Shown piece by piece: positions 44,531 to 52,999 of a stretch of 52,999 bases of DNA. Positions within the stretch are counted from its first letter, which is position 1. Every line of letters begins with the position of its first letter. Under the pieces are notes generated by a model. It worked only from the letters and a program-made list of their open reading frames with translations, was not told where the DNA came from and did not search any database. The stretch comes from Chitinophaga pinensis. Its GTDB lineage: Bacteria; Bacteroidota; Bacteroidia; Chitinophagales; UBA10324. The translations under genes and the position numbers were made by a program. Location: positions 1 to 52,999 of the forward strand of contig CAMDOA010000014.1 of NCBI GenBank assembly GCA_945903305.1. Direction: 5' to 3'.

Positions 44531-46015
44531 TCAACTTTTCCCCCAACTCGTTCCATCTTTTCCATCCTTCAGTTGAATTCCTGCTTTCAGTAATTCATCA
44601 CGGATAATATCGGAGGTGGCAAAATCTTTTTTCTCCCGAGCTTGTTTGCGCAGGGCAAGAACGAGTTGCATCACATCATCCATGTTTGAATTATCGGCGG
44701 CGCTTTCATCTTTCAAACCCAAAATCACTTCGGTGAAATTGTAAAAATTCTTTTTCAGCAGTTGAAAAGTTTCCGATGTTATACTCATTGGCTGCTGACT
44801 ATTCTTCCAGGCATTTATTTTTCCGCTCAGTTCAAATAGGGTTGCCATCACCATTGCCGTATTCAAATCATCGTTCATCTGATCGTGCAGATCAGCAATT
44901 AATTTATTCACGATTTCATCTTCACTGTTAACGTTGGTTTTAACTCCGGCATATTCAAGCGATTTTAAAATAGTGCTTGTATTCATCAGCCTCTGCAAAC
45001 CCTTTTCCGCTGCCTGCAATCCTGTGTTTGTAAAATCAAGTGTGCTGCGATAATGGGTTTGCAAAATGAAAAAGCGTACAGTCATTGGCGAATACGCTTG
45101 CTCAAGCAATTTATGAGTGCCCGTAAATAGTTCGTTCAGCGTAATGGTGTTGCCATAACTCTTTCCCATTTTTTTTCCCATAACTGTAATCATGTTGTTG
45201 TGCATCCAGTACTTCACTGGCGGTTTTCCGTTCGAAATATTCGACTGCGCAATTTCACTTTCGTGATGCGGAAATTGTAAATCCATTCCACCACCATGAA
45301 TATCGAAAGTGGTTCCGAGATACTTAGTCGCCATGGCCGAGCACTCAATGTGCCATCCGGGAAATCCCATTCCCCACGGCGAATTCCATTGCATGATGTG
45401 TTCAGGCGCGGCCTTTTTCCAGAGCGCAAAGTCAGCGGCATTTCTTTTCTCCTCCTGATTTTCCAACTCGCGCGAACCTGCAATCATATCATCTAGTATG
45501 CGTCCGCTCAGTTTTCCGTAATCATTATTCTTCGCATACTTCAATACATCAAAATAAACCGAGCCGTTTGCTTCATACGCAAAACCTTTCGCCATTAAAT
45601 CTTTTATCATTTCAATCTGCTCCACAATGTGTCCGGTGGCAGTGGGCTCAATGGATGGTCGCTCGGTGTTGAGCAGCGCCATCATGTCGTGATAAATATT
45701 GGTGTACTTGGTTACGAGTTCCATTGGCTCCAGCATTTCGAGCTTCGCTTTGTTCGCCACTTTATCTTCTGCTTCACGACCTTCTTCTTCAAAGTGACCG
45801 GCATCAGTAATGTTGCGCACATAGCGCACTTTGTATCCGAGATATTTCAGATAACGAAACACCACATCGAAAGTGATGTAAGGTCGCGCATGACCCAGAT
45901 GTGTTTCGCCGCTCACGGTGGGGCCGCACACATACATGCCTACATGCGGTGCGTGCAACGGTTCAAAAATTTCTTTCGCTCTTGTTAAGCTGTTGGTGAT
46001 AGTAAGTTGGCTCAT
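44531..46015 (-). CDS. cysS: Cysteinyl-tRNA synthetase
   Basis: A 494-aa class I synthetase. The zinc/HIGH region [20 protein letters not shown] (Cys30, HLGH 39-42) and the KMSKS loop [11 protein letters not shown] are intact. [15 protein letters not shown] and [13 protein letters not shown] supply further Zn ligands. The C-terminal region is short and ends [13 protein letters not shown]. It charges tRNA-Cys. It is convergent with the carbonic anhydrase-like gene (9-bp gap). Confidence 0.97.
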   Translation of the reverse strand: MSQLTITNSLTRAKEIFEPLHAPHVGMYVCGPTVSGETHLGHARPYITFDVVFRYLKYLGYKVRYVRNITDAGHFEEEGREAEDKVANKAKLEMLEPMELVTKYTNIYHDMMALLNTERPSIEPTATGHIVEQIEMIKDLMAKGFAYEANGSVYFDVLKYAKNNDYGKLSGRILDDMIAGSRELENQEEKRNAADFALWKKAAPEHIMQWNSPWGMGFPGWHIECSAMATKYLGTTFDIHGGGMDLQFPHHESEIAQSNISNGKPPVKYWMHNNMITVMGKKMGKSYGNTITLNELFTGTHKLLEQAYSPMTVRFFILQTHYRSTLDFTNTGLQAAEKGLQRLMNTSTILKSLEYAGVKTNVNSEDEIVNKLIADLHDQMNDDLNTAMVMATLFELSGKINAWKNSQQPMSITSETFQLLKKNFYNFTEVILGLKDESAADNSNMDDVMQLVLALRKQAREKKDFATSDIIRDELLKAGIQLKDGKDGTSWGKS

Positions 46016-46046
46016 ATCGGTTGCGAAAATAATCTGTTTTTAAATT

Positions 46047-46124
46047 TTTGTCTCAGCAGGGTTACACAAAGTGAGCCCTGCGTTTAAAGTACGCAGGGGT
46101 TTGATTACAGTAACCCTGCTGGAA
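46047..46124 (-). repeat. 75-bp palindromic dispersed repeat, copy 2 (inverted)
   Basis: Reverse complement of the element at 33748-33822, with outer arms CAGGGTTAC (46057-46065) and GTAACCCTG (46110-46118). It lies in the 262-bp gap between cysS and the divergent metalloprotease gene. Confidence 0.85.
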
Positions 46125-46277
46125 CAAATATTTTCATTGCTCACATTTAGACACAGCTGTAATTGTTCCGTTAATACAAAACATTATTGTTGCACTGATT
46201 GTTATGCTAACCTTGGAAAAGTAATAATCAAAAATCATTGCTGCCTTCAATAAGATTTTTAAATCTAAATTTGTTCC

Positions 46278-48662
46278 ATGATAAAAAATACAAAGTTCGT
46301 CGCTGTTGCTTTCATGATGGTGATAATGGCCATTAATTTTTCATTCGCACAAAACACCACCAACATTTCGAAGTGGATACAGCAGGTTGCTACCACTCCG
46401 CGCGAAGATGTTTTCCCTTCATATAAAATTTTTAATTCTGATTTGCGTGAAAAACAAATTGACCCGATGTTCGGCGAAATGGTGAAAGTTTCATTGTTAC
46501 CCGATGCACTTAATTCAGTGGCAAGTGATAAACCTGCAACTATGGAACTGGAAATTCCCTCCACCAATAATTCAATAGTGATTCTTCAATTAGCCGAAGT
46601 AAATATTCTGACTTCTGATTTTAATGTGGCAACTAAAACAGCAACCGGAACTAAGAGTTATAATTATTCTCCCGGAGTTTTTTATCGTGGAATAATTAAG
46701 GGCGATGAATATTCAACCGCTACTATCAGTATTTTTCAGAATGAAATGATTGGCTTATTTACAAACAGCGAAGGAACATTCACCATTGGAAAATTGACTG
46801 ATGAATCGGAGGATTATGTGATATACAATTCCACCAAATCAAATTATCAGCCCGCCATGAATTGCGGAACCGATGATTCCAATTATCAGATTGAAACAAA
46901 TACCATTGACCGCGGCGTTGGTTGCAAAGAAGTTTCTATTTACTTCGAATGTGATTATCAGCTGTACTTGGATAAAGGAAGCAATGTGACCAATGTGGTG
47001 AATTATGTAACCGGGTTATTCAGTCAGGTTGCAACAATGTATATCAATGAAAATATTGTAATAACTCTTCAATCAGTTTATGTGTGGACTGTTGCCGATC
47101 CTTATGTTGCGCTTTCAACTGCAAGTTCAATTCTCTCACCGTTCGCAACCGATAATTCTCCCCTCACCACTCCTAATCTCGGGCATTTTTTAAGTACACG
47201 AAGTATTGGTGGCGGAGTCGCCTGGCTTAATGTTTTATGTTCGCAATATTCCAATTTCGCAGTAAGTGGAATTTATAATTCCTATTCCAATGTTCCGACA
47301 TACTCGTGGAGCGTGATGGTTATATCGCATGAGTTAGGTCATAATTTCGGTTCGCCTCATACACATAGTTGTTCATGGACAGGTGGAGCAATAGATAATT
47401 GCGGACCAACAGCCGGTTACCCCACTGAAGGTGGTTGCGCAAACGGTCCAACACCAGTTGGAGGGGGAACAGTGATGAGTTACTGTCACTTGGTTGGTGG
47501 TGTCGGAATAAATTTTAACAATGGTTTCGGAACACAACCAGGAGATTTAATTCGAGCAAGAACCATTGCAGCTAATTGTGTGAATGCAACAGGCACATTA
47601 CCGGCCGGATTATCTGTTTCAGGTTTGAGTGCCAGCACAGCAACACTGAGTTGGAATTCGGTTGTTGGCGCAACCAATTATACTGTTGAATATAAAACAG
47701 CAGCTTCCACTTCATGGATTTCTGCAGGGTCAACTTCCTCAACTTCTGTTGCTTTAACAAATCTTACAGTGAATACTGCTTACAACTGGCATGTTAAAAC
47801 TGATTGCTCAAATTTTACTGCCAATGGAAATTTTACTACTACCAATTATACCTGTGTTAAGCCAACCAATTTGACAGTAACAAGTATCACAACAACAAGC
47901 GCACAATTAAACTGGACTGCTGTTGCAGCAGCTACAAGTTATGTTGTTCAATTCAGACTCTCAATTACAACTACATGGACAACCGCCGGAATTACTACCA
48001 GCACCAATTATCCATTAACCGGGTTGTTTGGTTCAGCCACATACAAGTGGCGGGTGAAAGCAAATTGTTCGCAATACACGACTGTATCAACTTTTTCAAC
48101 GCCGGTAATTTCATGCATTAAACCAACCGGTTTAGCCACTCAATACATTGGAGGCACTTGGGCTTATTTAACATGGACAGCGGTTTCGGGAGCGGCTTAT
48201 TATTCAGTTTATTATCGTGTTACAGGAACTCCGACTTACACTTTAGCCGGAACTTCGTTTTATAACAACTTTTATCTTTCAGGTTTAACAACAAGTACTT
48301 CCTATGACTGGCGGGTGAAAGCAAATTGTTCAGTGAACAGCATTAAATCTGTTTTCACAACTACTGCGGATACCGGACAAGGTGGATCAGGGGGAAATAT
48401 TTATTCCCAGGATTTTAATTTTTATCCGAATCCTGTTGCTCAGCATTTGATAATTAAACAAAAAGAAAAAACTGATTTGCAGGTGGTAATTGAAGTTTCA
48501 GATTTGTTGGGAAGAATATTAATTAAGCAAGCAGCAACAAACCTTGAATTGCTTACTACGAATTACAAATTGGATGTGAGCTTACTTACTTCAGGCGTTT
48601 ATTTTATTTCGTTGCGCGATGAAAACGGAAACAAGCAAGTGAAAAGTTTTATTAAGGAATAG
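46278..48662 (+). CDS. Secreted reprolysin-like (M12B-type) metalloprotease with Fn3 repeats and T9SS type A sorting domain
   Basis: A 794-aa protein with a signal peptide (FVAVAFMMVIMAINFSFAQ) and a propeptide of about 200 residues. The zinc site HELGHNFGSPH (His351, Glu352, His355, His361) is followed by MSYCHLVGG, the Met-turn: the elongated HExxHxxGxxH metzincin pattern. Three Fn3 domains follow (about residues 440-690), each with conserved LxWxxVxGAxxYxVxYRxxxxxxW. The C-terminal T9SS domain begins FYPNPVAQHL with LLTSGVYFISL. It is probably an exported protease released or anchored at the surface by PorU. Confidence 0.92.
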   Translation: MIKNTKFVAVAFMMVIMAINFSFAQNTTNISKWIQQVATTPREDVFPSYKIFNSDLREKQIDPMFGEMVKVSLLPDALNSVASDKPATMELEIPSTNNSIVILQLAEVNILTSDFNVATKTATGTKSYNYSPGVFYRGIIKGDEYSTATISIFQNEMIGLFTNSEGTFTIGKLTDESEDYVIYNSTKSNYQPAMNCGTDDSNYQIETNTIDRGVGCKEVSIYFECDYQLYLDKGSNVTNVVNYVTGLFSQVATMYINENIVITLQSVYVWTVADPYVALSTASSILSPFATDNSPLTTPNLGHFLSTRSIGGGVAWLNVLCSQYSNFAVSGIYNSYSNVPTYSWSVMVISHELGHNFGSPHTHSCSWTGGAIDNCGPTAGYPTEGGCANGPTPVGGGTVMSYCHLVGGVGINFNNGFGTQPGDLIRARTIAANCVNATGTLPAGLSVSGLSASTATLSWNSVVGATNYTVEYKTAASTSWISAGSTSSTSVALTNLTVNTAYNWHVKTDCSNFTANGNFTTTNYTCVKPTNLTVTSITTTSAQLNWTAVAAATSYVVQFRLSITTTWTTAGITTSTNYPLTGLFGSATYKWRVKANCSQYTTVSTFSTPVISCIKPTGLATQYIGGTWAYLTWTAVSGAAYYSVYYRVTGTPTYTLAGTSFYNNFYLSGLTTSTSYDWRVKANCSVNSIKSVFTTTADTGQGGSGGNIYSQDFNFYPNPVAQHLIIKQKEKTDLQVVIEVSDLLGRILIKQAATNLELLTTNYKLDVSLLTSGVYFISLRDENGNKQVKSFIKE

Positions 48663-48699
48663 TTTTTTTTAGTCCTAAGTCTTTAAGGCTATTTGAATA

Positions 48700-51600
48700 T
48701 CATGCTTCTTTTCCATGGCATGATTTATATTTTTTTCCGCTACCACATGGGCAGGGATCATTACGCCCCACTTTTGGTCCAACACGAATGGGTTCATGTT
48801 TTACATTTTCGGATTGTCCATCTCTGCCAGCTTCATTTTGCATTTGCCGTCCCTGATTAGTGTTTGGATTAGTGATGGCGCTTGTATCATCTCTTCCGGT
48901 TTTCATTCGGCTGTAATCAGTGCGCTGTGGCGCTTGCGCCTGATTCATTTGAGTTTGTTGTTGCTGCGGTAAATTTCCTTTGAACAGAAATGATAATAAT
49001 TCACGATTCACTTCTGATACCATTGTTTTAAATAAATCAAAAGCTTCGAGTTTGTAAATAAGTAGTGGATCTTTTTGTTCGTAAACTGCTGATTGAACGG
49101 ATTGTTTTAATTCATCCATCTGACGAAGGTGTTCTTTCCAGGCATCATCAATCATCATCAAGGTCAACCCTTTTTCAATTGCATGAACAACTTCCCTTCC
49201 CCTGCTTTCAATTGCTTTTTTCAGGTTGAAAATTATCTGTGTAGCTTTAATTCCATCGGTGATTGGTATAACAATGTTTTCAATTGTTGAACCGCGTGTA
49301 TCGAATAAATTTTTAATGTTCGGAAAAACAGTTTCAACAAGGTGGTGTGATTTACGTTGGTAAAATTCTGTTGCTTCAGCATATAATTTTTCGGCCAGCA
49401 CATTTGCTTTTGTTGTTTCAAATTCTTTTTCATCGATGTGTGTGTCGGTTGAAAGAATGCGAATACAATCGAGTTTGAAATTTGTAAAGTCTTTATTGCC
49501 CTGATGTATTGCAATTAACTCTTCGCATAAATCATACAACATATTGTTCAGGTCAAACTGCAATCGTTCACCGAACAATGCGTGACGGCGGCGCTTGTAA
49601 ATAACTTCGCGTTGCGCATTCATCACATCATCGTATTCCAATAATCTTTTTCGGGTACCGAAATTATTTTCCTCCACTTTTTTCTGTGCCCGCTCAATGG
49701 ATTTGGTAATCATACTGTGTTGAATCACCTCACCTTCTTTGTAACCCATTCGATCCATCAATCCCGCAATTCTATCGGACCCGAAAATCCGCATCAGGTC
49801 ATCTTCCAACGAACAATAAAACTGTGTAGAACCCGGATCTCCCTGCCGACCGGCACGACCGCGCAACTGACGATCCACTCTTCGTGCTTCGTGTCGTTCT
49901 GTTCCTATAATGGCGAGACCACCCACTTCTTTTACTCCTGAACCAAGTTTTATATCTGTTCCGCGACCAGCCATATTTGTTGCAATAGTCACAGCGCTTT
50001 TCAGTCCTGCTTCCGCAACAATTTCTGCTTCGCGCTGATGTTGTTTTGCGTTCAGAACATTGTGTTTTATATTTTTAAGTTTTAACATTCGCGCAAGCAA
50101 TTCACTAACTTCCACTGATGTTGTTCCAACAAGTACAGGTCTTCCCTCCTTTGTTAATTTTTCTATTTCATCAATAACAGCTTTGTATTTCTCACGCTTG
50201 GTTTTGAAAACAAAATCTTCCATGTCTTTTCTAACAATAGCGCGATTGGTCGGAACAACAATAACATCCAGTTTATAAATGCTCCAGAACTCACCTGCTT
50301 CAGTTTCAGCTGTACCGGTCATACCCGCGAGTTTGTGATACATACGGAAATAATTTTGAAGTGTAACTGTTGCAAAAGTTTGTGTCGCTGCTTCCACTTT
50401 CACATTTTCTTTTGCTTCAATGGCCTGGTGCAATCCATCACTGTATCTTCTACCTTCGAGTATGCGACCCGTTTGTTCATCCACAATTTTCACCTTTCCA
50501 TCCATCACCACATACTCCACATCCTTTTCAAACAAGGCATAGGCTTTTAATAATTGCTGTACAGAATGCAAACGCTCACTCTTGATACTGAAATCCTGCA
50601 GCAACAAATCTTTCTTCGCGAGCTTTTCATCAGCGTTCATTTCTGATCTTTCTATCTCGGCAATCTCAGCGCCCACATCGGGCATCACGAAAAAGTTTTT
50701 GTCTTCGCCGTCAGCAGTAATCAGTTCAATTCCTTTATCAGTTAATTCAACGCTGTTGTTTTTCTCATCTATGTGAAAAAACAATTCAGCATCCACTTTC
50801 GGCATTTCGCGGCTCTGATCCTGCATATAATATTTCTCTGTCTTCAGCATCACTGCACGATTACCTTCTTCACTTAAATATTTTATGAGTGTTCCGTTCT
50901 TTGGTAATCCTCGAGCTGCACGCAGGAGTGCTAACCCTCCTTCGCCTTCTTTTGGTCCGTCTTTTTTCGCTTCAATACTTTTTTTCGCTTCATTCAAAAA
51001 GGCATTCACTACTTTTTTCTGCGCTTCATAAATTTTTGTGATGCGCGGTTTCAGATTATGAAATTCCTGGTCTTCGCCTTTCGGAACCGGCCCTGAAATA
51101 ATGAGTGGAGTTCGTGCATCATCAATCAACACACTATCCACTTCATCCACCATGGCATAATGCAATTTGCGCTGCACCAATTCTTCGCGTGTGCGACTCA
51201 TATTATCACGCAGGTAATCGAAACCAAATTCATTGTTGGTTCCATAAGTTATATCTGCATTGTAAGCTTTGATTCGCTCGGGTGAATGCGGCTGATGATA
51301 ATCAATGCAATCAGTAGTTATTCCAAGAAAATTAAATATCGGACCATTCCATTCACAATCACGACGCGCGAGGTAATCGTTCACGGTTACCAAGTGAACA
51401 CCGAGTGCTGGCAATGCATTGAGGTATGCAGGAAGTGTAGACACCAAAGTTTTTCCTTCTCCGGTTCCCATCTCCGAAATTTTTCCCTGATGCAGCACCA
51501 TTCCTCCGATGAGCTGAACATCGTAATGAACCATGTTCCATCTGGTTGGAATTCCGGCAACATTCCATTCATTTTTATAAGTTGCAATATCTGCGTTGAT

Positions 51601-52038
51601 GGTTACGAAATCTTTTTTGGCTGCAAACTCTCTGTCCAGTTCAGTTGCATTTACTGTAAGCGTTTCGTTTTGTGAGAAGCGTCGGGCAGTTTCTTTTACC
51701 ACTGCAAATGCTTCGGGCAAAATCTGCATGAGTACTTCTTCAATTTTTTTGTCGCGCTCTTTTTCTAGTTTATCTATCTCATTGTATAGCTCATCTTTTT
51801 TATCGAAAGGAGTTTCGTCTTTTTCCGCTTCTTCTTTTATGGAATCAATTTCATCATCCAATTCTTTCACGAATTCGGTAATGCGGGTGCGGAATTCTTT
51901 TGTTTTATTCCGAAGCTCATCGTGACTGATGGACGCATATTGATTGAAGAACTCATTGACCTGGGCAACGAGTGGTTGTAATTCTTTAATGTCTTTATCG
52001 GATTTGGAACCGAATAATTTAGAGAGAAATCCTAACAT
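48700..52038 (-). CDS. secA: Preprotein translocase ATPase SecA
   Basis: A 1112-aa protein, long for SecA because of the N-terminal coiled-coil-like insertion (about residues 30-105) and a flexible Gln-rich tail, as in other Bacteroidota. Walker [13 protein letters not shown] (GTGEGKT, 191-197), the [20 protein letters not shown] region, and the second RecA half with [14 protein letters not shown] and [15 protein letters not shown] are present. The SEC-C zinc motif [17 protein letters not shown] (Cys1096, 1098, 1107, His1108) closes the protein. It drives preproteins, including all T9SS cargo here, through SecYEG. It is convergent with the metalloprotease gene (37-bp gap). Confidence 0.97.
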   Translation of the reverse strand: MLGFLSKLFGSKSDKDIKELQPLVAQVNEFFNQYASISHDELRNKTKEFRTRITEFVKELDDEIDSIKEEAEKDETPFDKKDELYNEIDKLEKERDKKIEEVLMQILPEAFAVVKETARRFSQNETLTVNATELDREFAAKKDFVTINADIATYKNEWNVAGIPTRWNMVHYDVQLIGGMVLHQGKISEMGTGEGKTLVSTLPAYLNALPALGVHLVTVNDYLARRDCEWNGPIFNFLGITTDCIDYHQPHSPERIKAYNADITYGTNNEFGFDYLRDNMSRTREELVQRKLHYAMVDEVDSVLIDDARTPLIISGPVPKGEDQEFHNLKPRITKIYEAQKKVVNAFLNEAKKSIEAKKDGPKEGEGGLALLRAARGLPKNGTLIKYLSEEGNRAVMLKTEKYYMQDQSREMPKVDAELFFHIDEKNNSVELTDKGIELITADGEDKNFFVMPDVGAEIAEIERSEMNADEKLAKKDLLLQDFSIKSERLHSVQQLLKAYALFEKDVEYVVMDGKVKIVDEQTGRILEGRRYSDGLHQAIEAKENVKVEAATQTFATVTLQNYFRMYHKLAGMTGTAETEAGEFWSIYKLDVIVVPTNRAIVRKDMEDFVFKTKREKYKAVIDEIEKLTKEGRPVLVGTTSVEVSELLARMLKLKNIKHNVLNAKQHQREAEIVAEAGLKSAVTIATNMAGRGTDIKLGSGVKEVGGLAIIGTERHEARRVDRQLRGRAGRQGDPGSTQFYCSLEDDLMRIFGSDRIAGLMDRMGYKEGEVIQHSMITKSIERAQKKVEENNFGTRKRLLEYDDVMNAQREVIYKRRRHALFGERLQFDLNNMLYDLCEELIAIHQGNKDFTNFKLDCIRILSTDTHIDEKEFETTKANVLAEKLYAEATEFYQRKSHHLVETVFPNIKNLFDTRGSTIENIVIPITDGIKATQIIFNLKKAIESRGREVVHAIEKGLTLMMIDDAWKEHLRQMDELKQSVQSAVYEQKDPLLIYKLEAFDLFKTMVSEVNRELLSFLFKGNLPQQQQTQMNQAQAPQRTDYSRMKTGRDDTSAITNPNTNQGRQMQNEAGRDGQSENVKHEPIRVGPKVGRNDPCPCGSGKKYKSCHGKEA

Positions 52039-52072
52039 GTAGTATGGCGCTTATCACTTTTTAAAAGGGGAA

Positions 52073-52080
52073 CAAATGTA
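52073..52080 (-). promoter_or_regulatory. Possible secA -7 box (TACATTTG)
   Basis: A perfect minus-strand TAnnTTTG, 34 nt before the secA ATG. No TTG at suitable distance was found, so this is a half-match only. Confidence 0.3.
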
Positions 52081-52221
52081 ATTAACTGCAATTGTTATTG
52101 GTTGCCTGTTGGTTGATAGTGGAAAAATTGTTGGTTAGACAATGATGATGCCTTGGGATGTTTAAGTGAAATAATGGCGTACGGTTTCTTTAATTGACAT
52201 GATTTTAATGAAGAAATTTTT

Positions 52222-52253
52222 TTGAACGGAATTCTTTGAGATTTTTACATTCG
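52222..52253 (+). promoter_or_regulatory. Candidate promoter for the TMEM175-like gene
   Basis: TTG (52222-52224), a 21-nt spacer and TACATTCG (52246-52253, one mismatch to TAnnTTTG) lie 22 nt before the ATG at 52276. Confidence 0.45.
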
Positions 52254-52275
52254 TGAAACTTCAATTAATTAAAGT

Positions 52276-52853
52276 ATGAACAAAACACGATTAGAAGCTT
52301 TCAGCGACGGAGTACTCGCTATCATAATCACCATCATGGTGTTGGAATTAAAAACACCGGAGTCAACCGATTGGGAGTCGGTGAAACACATTTTTCCTGA
52401 ACTTGGAAGTTATTTACTCAGTTTTGTTTTTGTCGGCATCTATTGGGGAAACCATCATCACTTGCTTCATACAGTTAAAAAAGTGAATAGCCGGATAATC
52501 TGGTCGAATATGAATTTACTCTTCTGGCTATCGTTAATGCCTTTTGCTACAAAATGGGTAGGAGAAAATAATTTCGATAAAATTTCAGTTGTGGTTTATG
52601 CTACTTTGCTATTAGTAAGCGGACTGTCATATTACATTTTACAACAAGCAATTGTAGCTCATGATCACTTTCATGACAAAATGATGGACGCACTGAACAA
52701 GCAATCGAAAAAGGAATTATTTCGATGTTCGCCTATCTGACAACTATTGCCACCGCCTTTGTTTATCCTGTAATTTCAGTAATAATATTTCTTGGAGTTG
52801 CCATTATGTGGTTGATTCCGGATAAAAACATTGAGAAGGCGATGGAGGAATGA
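52276..52853 (+). pseudogene. TMEM175-like (DUF1211) potassium-channel-family protein with an apparent -1 frameshift
   Basis: The N-terminal frame (52276-52740) starts TRLEAFSDGVLAIIITIMVLELKTPE, the family signature FSDGVxAI (residues 9-16), and has about four helices. It then ends in KELFRCSPI and a TGA. The -1 frame continues from the A5 run at 52708-52712 with KGIISMFAYLTTIATAFVYP, VISVIIFLGVAIMWLIPDKN and the stop at 52851-52853. This is the missing last two helices and the usual WxIPD tail. Joined, the protein is about 190 aa, near the normal length. The cause could be mutation, sequencing error in the A run, or rare recoding. Confidence 0.75.
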
Positions 52854-52867
52854 AAACTAAATTTTAA

Positions 52868-52899
52868 TTTAGTGACTTGCTTTTAAAGAAGTCACTAAA
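52868..52899. terminator. Perfect 11-bp inverted repeat, possible bidirectional terminator
   Basis: TTTAGTGACTT (52868-52878) and AAGTCACTAAA (52889-52899) pair perfectly around a 10-nt loop. It lies 15 nt after the TMEM175-like stop. The T run after the stem is weak, so an attenuator or protein site is also possible. Confidence 0.55.
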
Positions 52900-52957
52900 A
52901 TTGTAATTAATTGATGCCCTTTGTAACTCGTTTACCTTTTAAATAACAACTCTCCGA

Positions 52958-52999
52958 ATGAACAATGCCGATATTATCAGTGGTGCAGGTGTATTATTA
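52958..52999 (+). CDS. Possible start of a further gene (14 codons, truncated by the window edge)
   Basis: An ATG at 52958 opens MNNADIISGAGVLL, which has the look of a short hydrophilic start leading into a transmembrane helix. It is much too short to assign, and no promoter pair is seen. Confidence 0.25.
   Translation, partial: MNNADIISGAGVLL

Noticed and set aside
46266-46273. TAAATTTG as a promoter of the metalloprotease gene
   Set aside because: It is only 4 nt from the ATG with no TTG at the right distance upstream.
52707-52714. Programmed -1 frameshifting in the TMEM175-like gene
   Set aside because: G-AAA-AAG is a poorer slippery site than A-AAA-AAG, and no downstream stimulatory stem was seen, so mutation or sequencing error is more likely.
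52907-52999. Minus-strand gene tail at the right edge
   Set aside because: One frame has two stops at the edge and no start. Another stays open to the edge for about 20 codons but shows no recognisable end of a family.

Overview
This is an AT-rich stretch of a Bacteroidota chromosome. Four things point there: a type IX secretion/gliding locus (gldJ, a PorP/SprF protein, porU, porV), several secreted proteins with T9SS type A or type B (CHU_C) C-terminal domains, a bacillithiol-type bshA, and promoters of the Bacteroidota form TTG-N16..22-TAnnTTTG. Shine-Dalgarno sites are not evident. The CHU_C cargo and gene content suggest the Chitinophagales/Sphingobacteriales side of the phylum, but the sequence does not settle the family. 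No rRNA, tRNA, CRISPR array, phage or plasmid module was seen.

Layout. 1-6296: the 5' part of guaB, a Fic-domain gene lying between two imperfect 47-bp direct repeats, then two convergent T9SS cargo genes (BNR-propeller protein and CHU_C protein). 6390-17524: an M16 peptidase homologue without its zinc motif, murF, gldJ with its own promoter and terminator, porP-like, and divergently porU-porV-ispF. 17541-21445: purK, purE, a phospholipase D/cardiolipin synthase, a PolB-like exonuclease and a 53-aa membrane protein. 21467-24425: a six-repeat propeller protein that has lost its C-terminus, and a Gfo/Idh oxidoreductase overlapping an LpxA-fold acyltransferase.

24498-26300 is the most unusual region: three copies of a roughly 145-bp nested-palindrome unit plus one solitary hairpin surround a Y1/HUH (IS200/RAYT-like) transposase and an alpha/beta hydrolase. 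It looks like a self-contained REP-RAYT-type system.

26344-30454: glycosyltransferase, small winged-helix-like protein, OppC-type permease and a YHYH-domain T9SS protein. A decayed in-frame copy of the permease 3' end lies on the far side of the YHYH gene. 30496-38115: bshA, membrane protein, glyA, lipoprotein, PKD/T9SS protein, deoC, SPOR protein, lipoprotein, NAD kinase. 38293-43730: BamA/TamA-like outer membrane protein, CBS protein, hydrolase, Crp/Fnr regulator, glutamine amidotransferase, CvpA, YqeY. 43982-52999: beta-carbonic anhydrase-like protein, cysS, M12B-type metalloprotease with T9SS tail, secA, a frameshifted TMEM175-like channel gene, and the possible first codons of one more gene.

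Apart from housekeeping genes, the theme is export: SecA moves preproteins across the inner membrane, the Por/Gld proteins move and process T9SS cargo at the outer membrane, and at least five cargo proteins are encoded here. A second theme is small dispersed palindromes. At least four families occur, and some of them reshape gene starts or insert in frame into coding sequence.
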